A stretch of DNA of 64,000 nt from Deroplatys truncata (GCA_030765065.1 CM060980.1:63844364-63908363); one strand, 5' to 3'. Positions 32,775-45,927 are shown, numbered from the stretch's first letter. The notes: generated by a model from the letters alone, not told the origin. Program-made: numbers and translations.

Positions 32775-34900
32775 AACCATTTAACCTTTTTAAAACTAAT
32801 CCTTGTTTAATTTTCTAAAAATTTTCAGTGTCGCCTTTATATTATTATGAATGTGCCACGCTCTTGAGGTATACATACTCATATGATTATGTAGTTAGAT
32901 TGTTGTGAAATTTAAATTGTGGACTACGATTAGGTATCCACTGTGTGTGTGATATTTCTTTCACAAGTAAAAGGCTCTACCCGATAGATGTTGATATCCC
33001 TTAAACTATTTTAATATTTTGGGAGCAGATTAAGAAGCGATTTCATATTCATGTCTCTCAATTTCAATGTCGTATTGTTGAATATGGGTAGCAAAGGATA
33101 ATTCTACTCTGGAAACATAGTTGGTTTTTAACACAAAGTGGTGAAAGGGGAGGGTTAAAATCTTTAAATTTGAATTATTGGAGGCGGGGTTCTTCAAAGT
33201 ATTCATATTACGGAATTTCTGATTTCGCTGAATATTGTTATTAAAAATGATACTCTACAACTTTAAAAAACTACCGCTGTCTTTATTTTCAAATTTTATA
33301 CATCTATACTTTGCTAAAGCTAACCTATCTAGACAAAACTTTGTAGGCTTACACTATAGGAACCAACGAATATTATAGGCTACCTTACGACTTTCAAAAA
33401 CTATCCCTACTGATATTTACAATTCCTTACGTAAAAATCTACAGTTTTATTGTTTCTTTCCCCTTTCTATTTTGCCGATCATTCCAGTTCGGTAACCGCT
33501 GCCTACAGCTTAACCTGATATGTAGAAAAAAAGAGATGTTTTGAGGAGCTGTTTCAATTCCTCATACTTCATAAAGGTATCAGAGCACATATTTTCAAGT
33601 TTTACACACTTTGTGTTTAAAATTGTCTTGTGATTCAAGACACATCTTTTTCGGCCAAAATATAGCTGTTCCCCACTCAGCAGAGTGAGGAATGTAAGGA
33701 GCACGATAAGTAACGATGTATGGACCTAGTAAACCAATACTAGACGGTTAGGGGAAGCATCGTACTGACCACATCAACTCCCCGTATCGATTGAATGATC
33801 TGCCGTGATGTGGGCACGAGACCGGTAGTCAGGATAGAAGGTGAAGTAAAATTTAAAAAGGGTAGGTGTGGGTGGAGTCGATGTGACAAGGGTGTGGGTA
33901 AAGTCGATGAGGTGTGGCCGTTGGAACCTGGTGGATACCCTGAAAGTTCTTGTAGATATGGATGCTGTGCACTGTGAAATGCTCGAATTGAATCGAGCTT
34001 GGTATAGCAAGTTTATGGCTAGCATGGTAGAATTGACTTCCTGGCGGATAAGTTTTGTTCACTAATTGTTGTGGATTGTAGTATGTGTAACACCTACCAA
34101 CATATTTGAATGATTTTTGCTATCCATTATATTTTAAAATATACTTAAAATTCTACTAGCTCTAAGTCGGAGCAATATTGAATCTTAGCTCAGCTTTTCC
34201 GTGTTTGGAAGGAAAGCTATTTATTATATAAACAATAAACAGAATAAGTGAACTTTAACTACAATGCTTTATTCTTTTGCTCAAGGTGCTTTAACGACGA
34301 ACAATATATGACAATTGAATCAAAGATTTATTTACATATTATTTGCTTTCATTTCTTGTATATTTACTTTATATTATAATAATCAATTCTTTGTTACTTC
34401 TTGTTGAGAGTATTTGATAATTCAGTAGGGAATTTGTACACTTCTGTTTTCCCTGTAAACATCTCCTTTTTCAGTGAAAATTTTCTTAACATCACAAGAG
34501 TTGAACTTTGTTTATTTAAGCTCTTGTCTGGTTGCTATCGATCGTAAAACAAATTCACATAGTTTAAAAATTCCTGCATGGAATAAATAAATATTATGTG
34601 TATAAAACATATTACTGCCTGATTTTTCCCTTTTTGTTACATATTGTTATTATCACAATATTTTTTATTGTGAATTCAATATTTTTCGAACATTTATTGA
34701 AGATATTTTCAACATTATTAAATTTTTTTACCTTTCATTATAGCAATAAATACAATTCTAATTAATAATTTAAAATGCAGTAAGATCCCTCTGAAAGCTC
34801 ATAGAAATGTGAAATTTGTTTTAATGATCTAAGTGACTCTGGGAAAATCAGTACCACTGCTATTTGTTGACTATTTTTGTTCATTTCGATGGAAATTACA
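32775..34900. other. Unrecognised sequence with a GC-richer patch
   Basis: It is mostly AT-rich. Around 33780-34070 the composition is more balanced and several overlapping frames of 60-83 codons are open on both strands, a sign of composition rather than a gene. No homology is recognised. Confidence 0.4.
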
Positions 34901-34909
34901 GGCATTGCT

Positions 34910-36100
34910 GACATTGTTGACAGTCTTTAGTTTGCAGTCGTTACAGAAACATGCAGTATTCAATTCGAGAGCTTACTGTTGTTGTGAAAACGTATTGGAA
35001 GACAAATTCATTGATAACAACACAACGCGAATTTCGAAGAGAATCTAACGTGCGCGATGTTCCAACAAAGGCAATAATTGTATCGCTGGTAAGAAAGCTG
35101 GAGACAACTGATGTAATCGTCAATGAGAGTGCGAAACATAGACCATCATTGAGTGCAGGCTGTTGATAATGTACGAAGACAGTGAACTCTCCAAAGAAAT
35201 TGTTGCATTGATTGAGCCAGGAGACAGGCTATTCATATGGCACATGTCAAAGAGTTGCGAAGAAACGGGATTGCGACCATACAGGGTGCATATGAAGTAG
35301 CAATGAAAGAAGCAGATCATGAAAAATGAATGCGTTGTTGTCGATGTTTTCAGAATTTTTTTTCCACGTCCAGGCATTCTCTCCATAACGTGGTTTACAG
35401 ATGAGGCATGGTTTCATCTGTCAGGTTACATCAACATACAAAACAGCAGATACTGGGCTGCTGTAAACCCCCATATCATCCACGAAACACCACTGCACGA
35501 TGAAAAGGTTGGAATATGGTGTGCGGTATCAACTTCCAGGATCGTTGGCCCCATTTCTTTGATACGATTGTAGACACTGTAGTTTATACGCGCATCTTCA
35601 ATACATTTGTGGAGCAGCTGGATGATATCGAATTGACAGAGGGTTACTTCCAGCAAGATGGAGCGACGTGTCATACATATAATTCCTCCATGCAACTTGT
35701 AACCAGTTTCTTTGATAATCCAATAATCTCAAAAGGTCTGGTCCCTCAGATCAACTGACCTACCTTCGCCGGACTTTTTCTTATGGTCGTATCTTAAAAA
35801 CAGAATGTATAAAAATAGACCTCGAACAACTGCTGAACTCCTGAATCCATTGGTAACGAAATAAGAAACATTGGCAAAGATACTCTTCGTAGAACGTCAT
35901 AGAATATGGTGAAACAGTGCAGATATGTATGGATGCCGGTGGAGGACACTTCTAACATTTCCTCTAAGGAACAATAAACAATGTAAACTTCCAATTGTGC
36001 ATTATATTCTCCCAAAGTTGCACATGTGTCCTATTGTTGGTTCAAGAGTTATGGCCCATTAAAGTGGTTCAGGTTTATATGGATCACACTGTATATAAAT
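34910..36100 (+). pseudogene. mariner-like transposase, decayed
   Basis: An N-terminal helix-turn-helix-like stretch (34951-35166, YSIRELTVVVKTYWK) resembles the DUF4817-type domain of insect mariner-like elements. Downstream, frame-shifted parts hold ITWFTDEAWFHLSGY (first Asp region), VGIWCAVS, GYFQQDGATCHT (second Asp), and a diverged proline-rich PDFFL block for the third Asp near 35770. Stops and frameshifts rule out function. A TATAAATG- and CACTGTATA-like end lies near 36092; the left terminal repeat was not found. Confidence 0.85.
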
Positions 36101-36315
36101 GCTCAAGCAAAGTTATGACACAAATAGTGTTTTAAAACAATAATGCATTAATCATTGTAATACACAATGCATACATAAAAACACGTGCATAAAAATTTCC
36201 CATTCATTCCATTGGATTTCCATTTTACCATTCCTTAGCAAGTTTTAGAAACTATCTTTGATTATTTTATTAATATCTGCCTCAAAGGCCATAGACTAGC
36301 AAGGACTGTCGCGTC

Positions 36316-36357
<42 letters not shown>

Positions 36358-36376
36358 TACTACTACTATTATTATT
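36316..36376. repeat. (ATT)n / (ACT)n microsatellite
   Basis: A run of ATT repeats followed by ACT repeats. Confidence 0.9.
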
Positions 36377-37230
36377 GTGGTTTTCCTGAAGTTAAATCAC
36401 TAAAATGGGTTTTAAAAATCTTAGAGAGAATACATTATCTAAATTACCTGAGGTTGCTATTCGGAATTATTTCTAGTGTCTGGGAGTATCATTTCCTCTG
36501 GCGCTTTCTGTCTAAGTTCCGTGGTGTTGTTCTCATTCAATCCATTTATCTTTCATCTGGCTTGCCCGGTTAAAATAATCTAATTCCCCTCAACACAAGT
36601 AGATTATACTACATTGTACAGTCGAGTATATGGAATCGTGCCGATATAACACGCAGTGGTTTGTTGGTAATAAAATACTATATTGACCATGCCACTTCCG
36701 GCCCACATCCCTTAGTATCAGGTCTGATACTACTTGCTCCCCCTCCTTTTCCTTCACTTCTGAGCCTGAAACCAATCTGTGTTCATGAGTTAATATTTAA
36801 GTGCCATACTTTTGACATCTTACCAATATGAGGACTCATCAGGGGCTGGCGTGGAAAATCGGTGCGAAGCATACCTTCCAGCCATTCAGGTAAAATGTTT
36901 CCGTATTTCTCCCCTTTCGCCGCTCACTTAGATCTAGCCTTCAGACTTGAATTCAAACCAAAAAAAACATTGGTCCACCTAGGGCTGGTGTGGAGTACAA
37001 ATAATAAGTAGATTCTGCCAATATTAAATAAAGAAAAACACTGCAGGAAACCAGAAACATCGGCACGTTTTCATGCACTTGGCTGTACTATAATATACTT
37101 ATTAAAATGTATTATTAAAATTATTGTAAAATTAAAATGTTATTTCAGAATCCAAAATCATTAATCAATTTTATGTAAATAAGCTTTTCTATGTTTTCAG
37201 TACGCTGTAATCAAGTTTATTTTTTACCAA
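36377..37230. other. AT-rich DNA, no recognised feature
   Basis: No gene or shared repeat recognised. Confidence 0.45.
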
Positions 37231-37863
37231 TTTATACTAATTATATATACGAGTAGATGGAGAGATAACTTAGAAATTACTCAGCCGATATTGATAAACT
37301 GAGAAGATTATTTTTCTCGCGGTTTGTAGGTTACATCACAAATCCAAAATTTGTAAGTTATCTTCTATTTTTGGAAAAGCGTAATTAGCTTCATAACAGA
37401 TATTTTCGCCTCTATTTTACTGAATATTGATGTGTTCCCGAAATCTAAATGCCTTTAAACCTTTATGTTTTAAAATAAATAGAACCTAAGAGAAGATATA
37501 AAAGTTTAATATGTTATCTACCTAGTGTATCAAAATTACTCGACCATTTGAATAAATTCTTCGCAGTTAAAAGATGCCTACAAGTTATGCATTTCCAGAA
37601 TTTTAAAGACTGCCGGAGGGAGGTTGACAGATATACATCCGCGAATATTTCACTTTATTTCCGTGAATATCACAGAATTTTTGGTACGTGATTGTGAATA
37701 CCGTACGATTTTATTAAATTACATTTCCAAGCAATAAAACATAAAAACGTGTTTTAGATCATTGTCCAATCATTTCATAAAAATGTACGGAGGGAGGTAA
37801 ATGAAATTAATTAAATCAGCATTTGAGATGTAAAACGCCATGCATGAAGGGTAAACCAGCTAG
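37231..37863 (+). mobile_element. Non-autonomous Helitron-like element
   Basis: It begins TTTATACTAATTATATA, one base from the common Helitron TCTATACTAAT start, then GAGATAACTTAGAAATTAC and TCAGCCGATATTGAT, a stretch typical of arthropod Helitrons. It ends GGGTAAACCAGCTAG followed by T, the CTAG(T) end of the group, and it lies between A (37230) and T (37864). No Rep/helicase reading frame is present, so it would be non-autonomous. Confidence 0.65.
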
Positions 37864-37876
37864 TATAATAGTTGTA

Positions 37877-38181
37877 TACAGGGTGGACCATTTAAGTTGA
37901 GACTGTACAATATCTCCAAAACTAAGCGTTGTAGCGCTGCCTTTAATAAAAGTTGCTTGATATTATGAGGGAAAGTAAATGCCAACATAAAAAGGTAGGT
38001 TCCCATTTTAAAAAAATTCAATTGATCCTAAAATGACCATCACAACGTCCTCCAAATAAAACACGACTAATGGCATTCACTTTCTCCCATAATATCAAGC
38101 AACTTTTATTCAAGACATTTCTTTCTACAACGCTTAGTTTTGGAGAAATTGTACAGTTCAACTTCAATTGTCCACCCTGTA
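37877..38181. mobile_element. Mariner-type MITE with long inverted repeats
   Basis: The two ends are inverted repeats of about 105 bp sharing TACAGGGTGGAC, CTCCAAAACTAAGCGTTG and AAGTTGCTTGATATTATG. TA lies on each side (37875-37876, 38182-38183). No transposase frame fits in the 305 bp. Ends of the TACAGGG type are usual for Tc1/mariner relatives. Confidence 0.9.
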
Positions 38182-38183
38182 TA

Positions 38184-40274
38184 TTTATTTATTTATTTAT
38201 ATTTATGAAACCGTATTTCTAAATACCTTTAAAATCACATTTGCTGCCGAAAGTTCATGCATGACACCAAGTATTCGCATTCAAAGCCTCTCTTTAGAAA
38301 ATAGTAGACTTGCGATTAAACGAGCTAACTGGGATCGAGACAATCTCGGATATGAAAAAACCGGATGATACGGAGATAATGTAATAATAGCTCGTAAAAG
38401 ACGAAAAAATGCCTAAAACTATATAGTAATTGTGTATTAAAAGATAATTTCTTAAAATGTATATTGAATACTTTATATAGTTTAAGTAAAGCATAAACAG
38501 ATTACAAAATTAAATGAGACTACTTTTTGAAAAAAAATCTTTTATAATTTTTGGGCTAATTTCTTGCCTCTCACCGCTGCAACGCACCTCCTCTCGTCAA
38601 GTTACGTAAATCACTTGATGAGAATGCTTTTGGAATACCCTAACCTCCTAGGTGGTTGCGTTAACTTGGAATCGTACTGTACAACGGGATCGGTAAACTA
38701 GTATGAGTAATAATTATTCAACAACCACATGAATATAATTTGTAACAATTTAACACATATAAAATATAGTAAGATATGTATACATAAATTATTTGTCTGT
38801 GATCTGCGCTGTCAACTATTTGAGAATAAATACTAAAATGAGCTGTGAACTATATGCAAATGAGAATGCAGTTACATGAATTTAGATGTTAAAAAAATGT
38901 GTTACTATTCCTTGCATTTTGCAATAATTGAGCCAGCCAAAAACATATTATTATTTATAACCCTGGTGAGCACATAAACAAATGTTTAAAAAAGAGTATT
39001 TAGCACAAGTCATTCACACTTGTACACAAGGCTAGTACAACATATAACCTTCAATTACAACTCAGGTATTGAACCAATAAAAAGCGAATTTAAGGTAATT
39101 AATACCGCATATAATGAAATTCCCTGCTTGATCAACTCACTTCAGAGAACATAAGAGAAGTTGAATTCTCAGTGAGTTAACTGCCCCATTAAACCATGGC
39201 TGTTAACACAGCTCAATAACAAGTTGCACAAAATTTAAAAGAGCTGAAAGAGCATTATCCTTCCGCGTTAAATCAGAATTTATAACTTTGAATGGTAGAC
39301 GATATCCTAATGAGAGATACTCAAAGTCTACCAAAGTTAAATACAAAGAAATGCATTACCAAATATAATCAGATCTAACATGGTCTCTCCAGTGTCCACG
39401 ACGTAAGCAACTGGCCAGAGCCAAAAGTGTTGACTCGTGGAAGGTTGGAATCGGTCTGTGTCAAAAATCTGGGCAGGCCAGCCGTGCCGATGGAAGAAAG
39501 ATGGAGAGGGTAACTTCCACGTTGCAATGATGTGGCGTAGCCAACCTAAACTACGCTTGGTGTTACCAACCCAAGCTGCAAACCAAGTGATGAGTATACA
39601 ACGCCACATTGCACAAATGAAAAAAAAAGTGTATGCTTGTTTTCCAAAACTCCCTTGGTTAGCCCGTATTCTCGGTTTGTCGCGAGTCTACTGTATTCCA
39701 AAATATGAAGGTTTAGAAGCATTATTCTTCAATAGAAAATATCATTGTATCTGCATGTTAGTAGTAGAACATTATGCCATATCTCATGCTATATTTCAAT
39801 AACAATTTACAAACTTCACTTCTTTTATACTTTATCTACTTACTTTTAGTTGATTAATTATTTTTGCTTTTTCTGTAATTGATTACTTGCTCAGCCTTAG
39901 TAAAGGCGGACTGTTAAGTTTTCAGAAGCAACTAAAGCTTAAAGTGACTGGATTTTCAGACAACAATCAAACGAAGAGAGCCACGATTTGAGATCACGTG
40001 TTCAAACAGCAGAGGCTCTCCTGGCGCAGAAAAGACTATATCAAAAACATCTACGAACTCTTCAACAGAGCTCACTTGCAAGGGATATTTTACAAGGTAG
40101 GCATTCACTTATTATTGATGTTAATATCCAAACATTAGTAGCGTCTCTAGCTTAGCTGCGTTTTAATATTAACGGAATATGGAATTTCAATTTAGATTTT
40201 AATACATTACTAACTGATGCATACTTTATGGGAGCTATAGTTAATATTGTTATTCTAGTTTACATCTTTTTTCA
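38184..40274. other. AT-rich DNA with one open frame of unknown type
   Basis: There is an ATTT microsatellite at about 38182-38203. Frames at 39437-39802 (+, 121 codons) and 39609-39337 (-, 90 codons) overlap; neither resembles a known family and neither has flanking splice signals I would rely on. Nothing else was recognised. Confidence 0.4.
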
Positions 40275-40385
40275 TTTAACATCTAAGGTCACATCGGCGG
40301 CTTTGCCTTTGGAACAATTATTGCTCATTGGCAATGGTATTCACTGTTTCATTGTTGTTATTTTTCTTTATTTATAGTCGCTTTG
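40275..40385 (-). mobile_element. SINE family 3 tail fragment
   Basis: The blocks CATCTAAGGT, CGGCGGCTTTG and TTTGGAACA in minus orientation match the 3' part of the family 3 SINE at 52020-52308. Confidence 0.6.
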
Positions 40386-41348
40386 ACTACTAGGTGATAT
40401 CGCACCTATATTCATATATACGAGTACAATAATAATATATTGTATACTTTACATAGATTAGAGTAATACAATAATTGTATATTTTACATGATTAAGTTCT
40501 TAAACAAAGACAGGACAGATAACCTATTACCTACTATACATTTTTATTTGATGTTTATATTTAAATCCTATTAAACAGTTTGATGTCTTTCAAGAAAAAA
40601 ATAGTGTTTTTTAAATGAGTAGATTTGTTTAAACTAAAAATATATCTTCAGAGCTGTTATGTCTTCTTCTCTCCATGGTATAACTTCTGCATTTAGTGAT
40701 AAGGTGTTTGATGGCGATACGGCAATGCAGATCTCGCAGTGAGGAGGATTTCCTTTGATGAGTAAGAAGGAATGTGTTAAGCTTGAATGGCCCATACGTA
40801 AACGTGATATAATCAGTTGATCTTTTCTTTTTAGAGTCTGTAATGTGCAGGGTTCTGTAGAGCCGTTCCTAACTACATGGAGTTTGGTTGATGTTTTAAC
40901 GGTCCAGTCTTGTTTCCATTTGACAGTTGGTCTGGTAAAAAATAACTTGCATCTCTGTAGGACAGTGATAATTCTTCCACTGAAAGTACCAAAGTAGCTT
41001 TTTTGGCTCCTGTATTTGCTTTTCCATTTCCTGATATTCCATAGTGAGATGGAATCCATAAGCATATAGCTTCTTGATTATTTGTAGTAATTTGGTTGCA
41101 AATAATTTGGATATCTTGGATAACTTTTAAGTCAGTAGAGAGGTATCGGATACTCTGAAGACCGCTTAGTGAATCAGTTGGAATTGCACTTTGTTTAGCT
41201 GTGCTGAGGTAATATAAATCAAAGCTTGTTTGACAGCATAGAGCTCAGAGCAGAAAACAGAAGACAAGTCTGGAAGCTTGTACTAAAGTTTAGCATCCGG
41301 AGTAATTATAGCACAGCCATTACCCTGCTTAGATTGGAGTCATCTGTA

Positions 41349-43211
41349 TACAGGATTAATCACCTAAAACTTGCACCGCAAATATTTCGGAAATGGAAAG
41401 CTCTATTGATGTGCAGTTTTCACAGCATTGAGTGGTAGTCAGGGGTACTCGAACATTCAGCCTAAAAACAGATTTTAATAATACTGAGAAAGTGTAATTT
41501 TTTAGCAAGAATACAATTTTTTTAAATGGAACAAAGTCTAGTTACATCAACAGAATAAAGGTAGGGTAAATTAGAATGTCAATGGTCTTTGTTGCAGGAT
41601 TAGAGCAAGTGGTTTACGAGAAATTGTATTTTGAAAAGTTTCCAACCTGCTTAGTTGCTAGGTGCGATGTTGTTATGTTTGTTTGCATTGTGTTTTCTGT
41701 TCATTGATTGCATTGCGACTTTCTGGTCAGTTAGTTTGTGACAGTTCAAGCTGTAAGTCGTGAGTGGAAGATAGGGTTTACTAATGCAGAAAAAGCCGAC
41801 ATGCCCATAGTGTATGGAGAGTGTAGAAAGAATGCAGTTCGTTCCTGTACAGTGTATGCGGAAACGTATCCCAGTAGACGTCAACCATCTTGGCAATTAT
41901 TTATCAACCTCTTCAACCAATTACGTGAAAGTGGTACTGTAACACCTAGAAACGTAACAGAAACAAACAAGTGACTGAAGAAGAGGCAAAAATTAATGTT
42001 TTGGCTGCCGTTACAGTAGATCCGCAAATTAGTCCCCGCACAATCGCACGTGGAAGTGGCATAAGCCAGGTAAGTGTACTGCGCATTCTCCAACGACATA
42101 GATTCCATCCCTATCACATCTCTCTCCATCAAGAGCTGCATGGAAACGATTTTGAAAATCGTGTTAACCTTTGTACATCAGCATTAAGACATGATACTCC
42201 AGATTCATCATATCTTGTTTGGTTATGAGGCAATATTTACTAATCATGGCCAGGTAAACCGCAGAACATGCACTATTGGTCTGTTGACAATCCCCGTTGG
42301 CTTCGTCAGGTGGAACGTCAGCGTCCATGGAGTTTTAATGTGTGGTGTGGGATAGTGAACCATCAGCTCATAGACCCTTTGTTCATAGAAGGAACAATGA
42401 ATTCGCACAGATATCGTAACCTCCTGACAGACCATCTGCCACAGATGCTAGAAGAGTTCCTTTGCAAACTGGGAGGAACCTGTGGTACCAACATGATGGC
42501 TGTCCAGCCCATAGTGCAAGAAGTACTACAGCTTGTCTTAACGGATTGTTTCCAAACAGTTGGATTGGAGAAAGAGGACCTGTACCTTGGCCGGCCCGTT
42601 CACCGGATCTGACTCCTTTAGACTTTTTCTGTGAGGATGGCTGAAAGACACTGTCTACAAGGATGTACCAACTACACCAGACGATATGAAACGACCTATT
42701 ACTGCTGCCTGCTCTGAAATTTCCGCTGAAATGCTAGAACGTGTGCAGCAGTCTTTTCATAGCATACTGGAAGCGTGTATAGAAGCTGCCGGTAGTCATT
42801 TTGAACACAATATTTGAAGGGCTATGTTCCTTTACTTGTAAGAATCCACAGAAGTATCGTAATTCCCTTTTGTTTTTCTTTAGTTTGTGCTACCACAGGT
42901 TGTACAAGTGTCGGTGCGTAAAAGATTCAAAATAATATTTCTCGTAAACTACTTGCACTAGAATCTTGCAACAAACAACACTGACATTCCAATTTATCCT
43001 ACCTTTATTCTGTTGATGTAACTAGGCATTGTTCCATTTAAAAAATTGTATGCTTGCTCAAAAAATACACTTTCTCAGTATTATTAAAATCTGTTTATAG
43101 GCTAAATGTACGAGCCCCTGGCTACCAATCAATGCTGTGAAAACTGCACATCAATAGCACTTTCCATTTCCGAAATATTTGCGGTGCAAGTTTTAGGTGA
43201 TTCACCCTGTA
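41349..43211 (+). mobile_element. mariner-like element with about 290-bp TIRs
   Basis: The ends are long inverted repeats (41349-about 41640 and about 42925-43211) sharing TACAGG, TTGCACCGCAAATATTTCGG, CTGTGAAAACTGCACATCAA-type and TACTGAGAAAGTG blocks. TA flanks each side (41347-41348, 43212-43213). It holds a broken transposase gene and lies in a LINE. Confidence 0.93.
41738..42820 (+). pseudogene. mariner-like transposase, broken
   Basis: The N-terminus (41738-41974) is a DUF4817-type helix-turn-helix (FTNAEKADMPIVYGECR) followed by a second helix-turn-helix stretch around ISPRTIARGSGISQVSV. The catalytic part shows VNVWCGIVNHQLIDP-like sequence, WYQHDGCPAHSAR (second Asp) and PARSPDLTPLDFF (third Asp) and ends with EAAGSHFEHNI before a stop near 42818. 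At least three frameshifts or stops break it. It sits between long inverted repeats, so this is the element's own transposase. The first Asp region is diverged. Confidence 0.88.
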
Positions 43212-43989
43212 TATAACTATGTGTTTAGAATATGAGTTACGGATTTCCTGGTACATTTGTTTATAAATGAAAGAATCTGTATGTGATTTCTGGCGAGTTC
43301 TCATATCCATTCTAGGAATAGTTAACCTCCAAGGTGGAAAATCCTGATGATCTCTGGTCATTATTGGAGGTATTTTAAAATTATGATTTTTTCAAATCTA
43401 AGATGAAAAGGGAATGGCTGATTTGTATTCTTTGGCATACTCGTTTTGCTCTTCTCAAAGAAGGTGTATCGATGGGCTTTCGAGTTGGGCCTTGCAGCAG
43501 TCTTTATGGACATATTTTTGTATTTTAGACATTGTGCTATTCTGCGTATTCTAATGGGTGCTCTTGAGCTTCCATTTGTAAACTAGAAATAGGACTGGTT
43601 CGGTATGCTCCTAACGAAATTCTTAGAGTTGATGTTTGAATGGAGTTGAGCTTCTGGAGAGTCGTTTTCCTGGCAGAGTTATAGATTATGGCTCCGTAAT
43701 CAAGTTTAGATCTGATTAATACTCTGGTATGTCCGTATTAAGTACATTGAAGTCTGCGTCCAAATTTCGGTATGTTAGAGTCCTAAGAATATTTAATCGC
43801 TTAGTGCATTCGTCTCTTAATGTTGAAATATGTGATTTCCAACTAAGTGTTTGGTCGAACGTTAATCCTAATATTTTTACATTTAACAACTTCAAATCTT
43901 TGTATTGTCAATGTATAGCTTAGGATTAGGGATTTTGAGAAGCATATACATTTGGTTTTCGTTTTAGAAAATTTAAGTCCAATATCTTG

Positions 43990-44735
43990 GATCTAGTCTT
44001 GCAGATTATTTAATATTCCTTGGAGCTTCTGTGCTTGAAGGGTTTTTTCCCCTTGCAGAATATCGTAAGATCATCTGCAAAGAGGAAAGCTATATTGGTG
44101 GTTTGACTTTATTCAGAATATAAATTATGGCGATTAAGAAAAGTGTAGGGCTGATGGTTGAACCTTGAGGAAAACCATTTTGTATATATACTTCTTCTGA
44201 TAATGTTTGATTATACCGTAGCTTAAGTACACGATTTTGGAGAACATTGTGGATGAACTGGAACATGTATCCTTTAATGTCAAAGCATTTTAATAATTTT
44301 AGTATATGGCTATGTTGGATTTTATCATATGCTTTTTCTACATCAAGCGTTACTGTTATTGCATGTTGGTTTTGTAAATGTATTTCTAATTTCCGTTTCC
44401 AGTATTAGAAGATGATCAGTAGTGGGACGGAAACGACCGAAGCCGTTTTGATAATTCGATATGAATTTAGTTTTCTCCAGTTTCCATACAAGTCTTTTGT
44501 TTATCATTGATTCAAAAGGCTTGTACATAGTACAGGTGAGGGCTATAGGTCTGTAATATTCAGCTTTAGAAAGGTCAGTATGTAGTTTTGGAACAGGAAC
44601 TACTATGACAGCCCGCCACAGATCGGGAAAGGTTACGTTATTCCAAAGATGGTTGAATATCTTGTAGCGGAAAACGGTTGTTGGCGACATTTGTAGAGGG
44701 AAATCATTTGTCGCTAGCATTTGGAAGGCGTCGTT
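43990..44735 (-). pseudogene. LINE reverse transcriptase region
   Basis: Minus-strand RT fragments: NHLWNNVTFPDLWR, VPVPKLHTDLSKAEYY, RPIALTCTMYKPFES and TTDHLLILETEIRN (44720-44343), then after a frameshift VEKAYDKIQHSHIL (motif A), FPQGSTISPTLF (motif B) and AFLFADDLTIF (motif C, near 44053-44100). The FADD active-site motif is intact, but the frame is not. Confidence 0.9.
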
Positions 44736-45405
44736 CCTCTAGTTGATGCTATCTGCTGCAGTGTTCTGTCCTCGGCTATGGATGCTCGTCGGCTGCTGTG
44801 TTTTCCATTCCTAATCTATACCTATATAGTTAATTCTTGGTTCTCAGGGTTATCGTAGATGAGGCAAATTAAAAATATACTGCAGTTCCCTTAATAAATG
44901 TGGTTTATTAACAATTTAAAGATTTATGGGCGGCTAGCTTTTCCCATTGTACCAATCCCATCATTTGAATAAATCAGGAGCCTAAACTAACTGCACACCT
45001 GTTCCCACCCATATGCACACACGTGCATCTGTCGTCAAGAGTGTAGCACTTTGTGTTGACGAAATTCTAGAAGAGAATGAAAATCTGGGGCTTTGTTCGC
45101 CTTTATATACCTGAGCCTAGTGACAGTTACCTCTGCGTTTCAAAATGTAACGACGTTTCTAATTGGTCCTCAGACCGCGTTACCTTAACTTGTATGAGAA
45201 TATTCTACTTCAAAGTTTTGCGCTTACGCGATACATGTGAATATTTTAACATATTCCCTGGTGAATTATATTATTACTATGTACAATTCTTATGTATGTA
45301 TGTATGTATGTATGTATGTATGTATGTATGTATGTATGTATGTATGTATGTATGTATGTATGTATGTATGTATGTATGTATGTATGGTATATCCCCTTTC
45401 AATCA
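44660..45405. mobile_element. Insert in LINE RT, possible solo LTR
   Basis: LINE RT coding stops near 45405 (after YQML ... INLS) and resumes near 44665 (KIFNHLWNN). The sequence between is not LINE. It contains a TATATA box-like motif at about 45101, an AATAAA-like motif at about 44893, an ATTGGTCCT CCAAT-type motif and an (ATGT)n run. A 4-bp repeat CTAG occurs at 44739-44742 and 45406-45409, which would fit a solo LTR at 44743-45405, but the left edge is uncertain. Confidence 0.4.
45291..45387 (+). repeat. (ATGT)n microsatellite
   Basis: About 24 perfect TATG/ATGT units in a row. It lies at one end of the insert in the LINE. Confidence 0.97.
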
Positions 45406-45927
45406 CTAGAAGATAAATTAATCCTTCCTGGGGAAGAAATGTTTAACATTTGGTAAGTAATATTATCTGCTCCTGGGCTGGATGATTACTACATCCTAGT
45501 GTTTCTTGGAGTTCTAGGAGAGAAATTTTATCATTATAGCTTTATAGCTTACTGCGCCTTCTTCAGTAGGGGATTGTGGGTAAGCTATTTCCAACTGAGC
45601 TGACAGAGTTTTTCTGTTGATGGCGTCTTCCCTCGAAATTGCTGAAAAACATTGAGCCAATACATTGGTAATTACTTTTTTAATCAAAAGAGATGTCGTT
45701 AGTTGCAGGGTTTAATATTCCAATATTTTGGAATGCTGTGTACATCGTATTATTTTGCGAATGGTGTACCATATAATTTTTGGGGTGTTTGGTGATTCAT
45801 AGATGATGCGAATTTTAACCAAGATTCTTTTTTGCTGCGTTTTACTACTTGACGTGCCTTTGTCCTTAATTTTAATAACACAATCTTATTTTGTGTTGTG
45901 GGTTGACGTTTCTACTTATAATAAGCT

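Noticed and set aside
33774..34065. Several overlapping 60-83 codon frames as a gene
   Set aside because: Frames are open on both strands because of local composition; no family is recognised.
39337..39802. Overlapping 90- and 121-codon frames as genes
   Set aside because: No known motif, opposite strands overlap, and no convincing splice or start context.
45077..45409. 110-codon frame with Met-Tyr-Val-Cys repeats
   Set aside because: It is created by the ATGT microsatellite.
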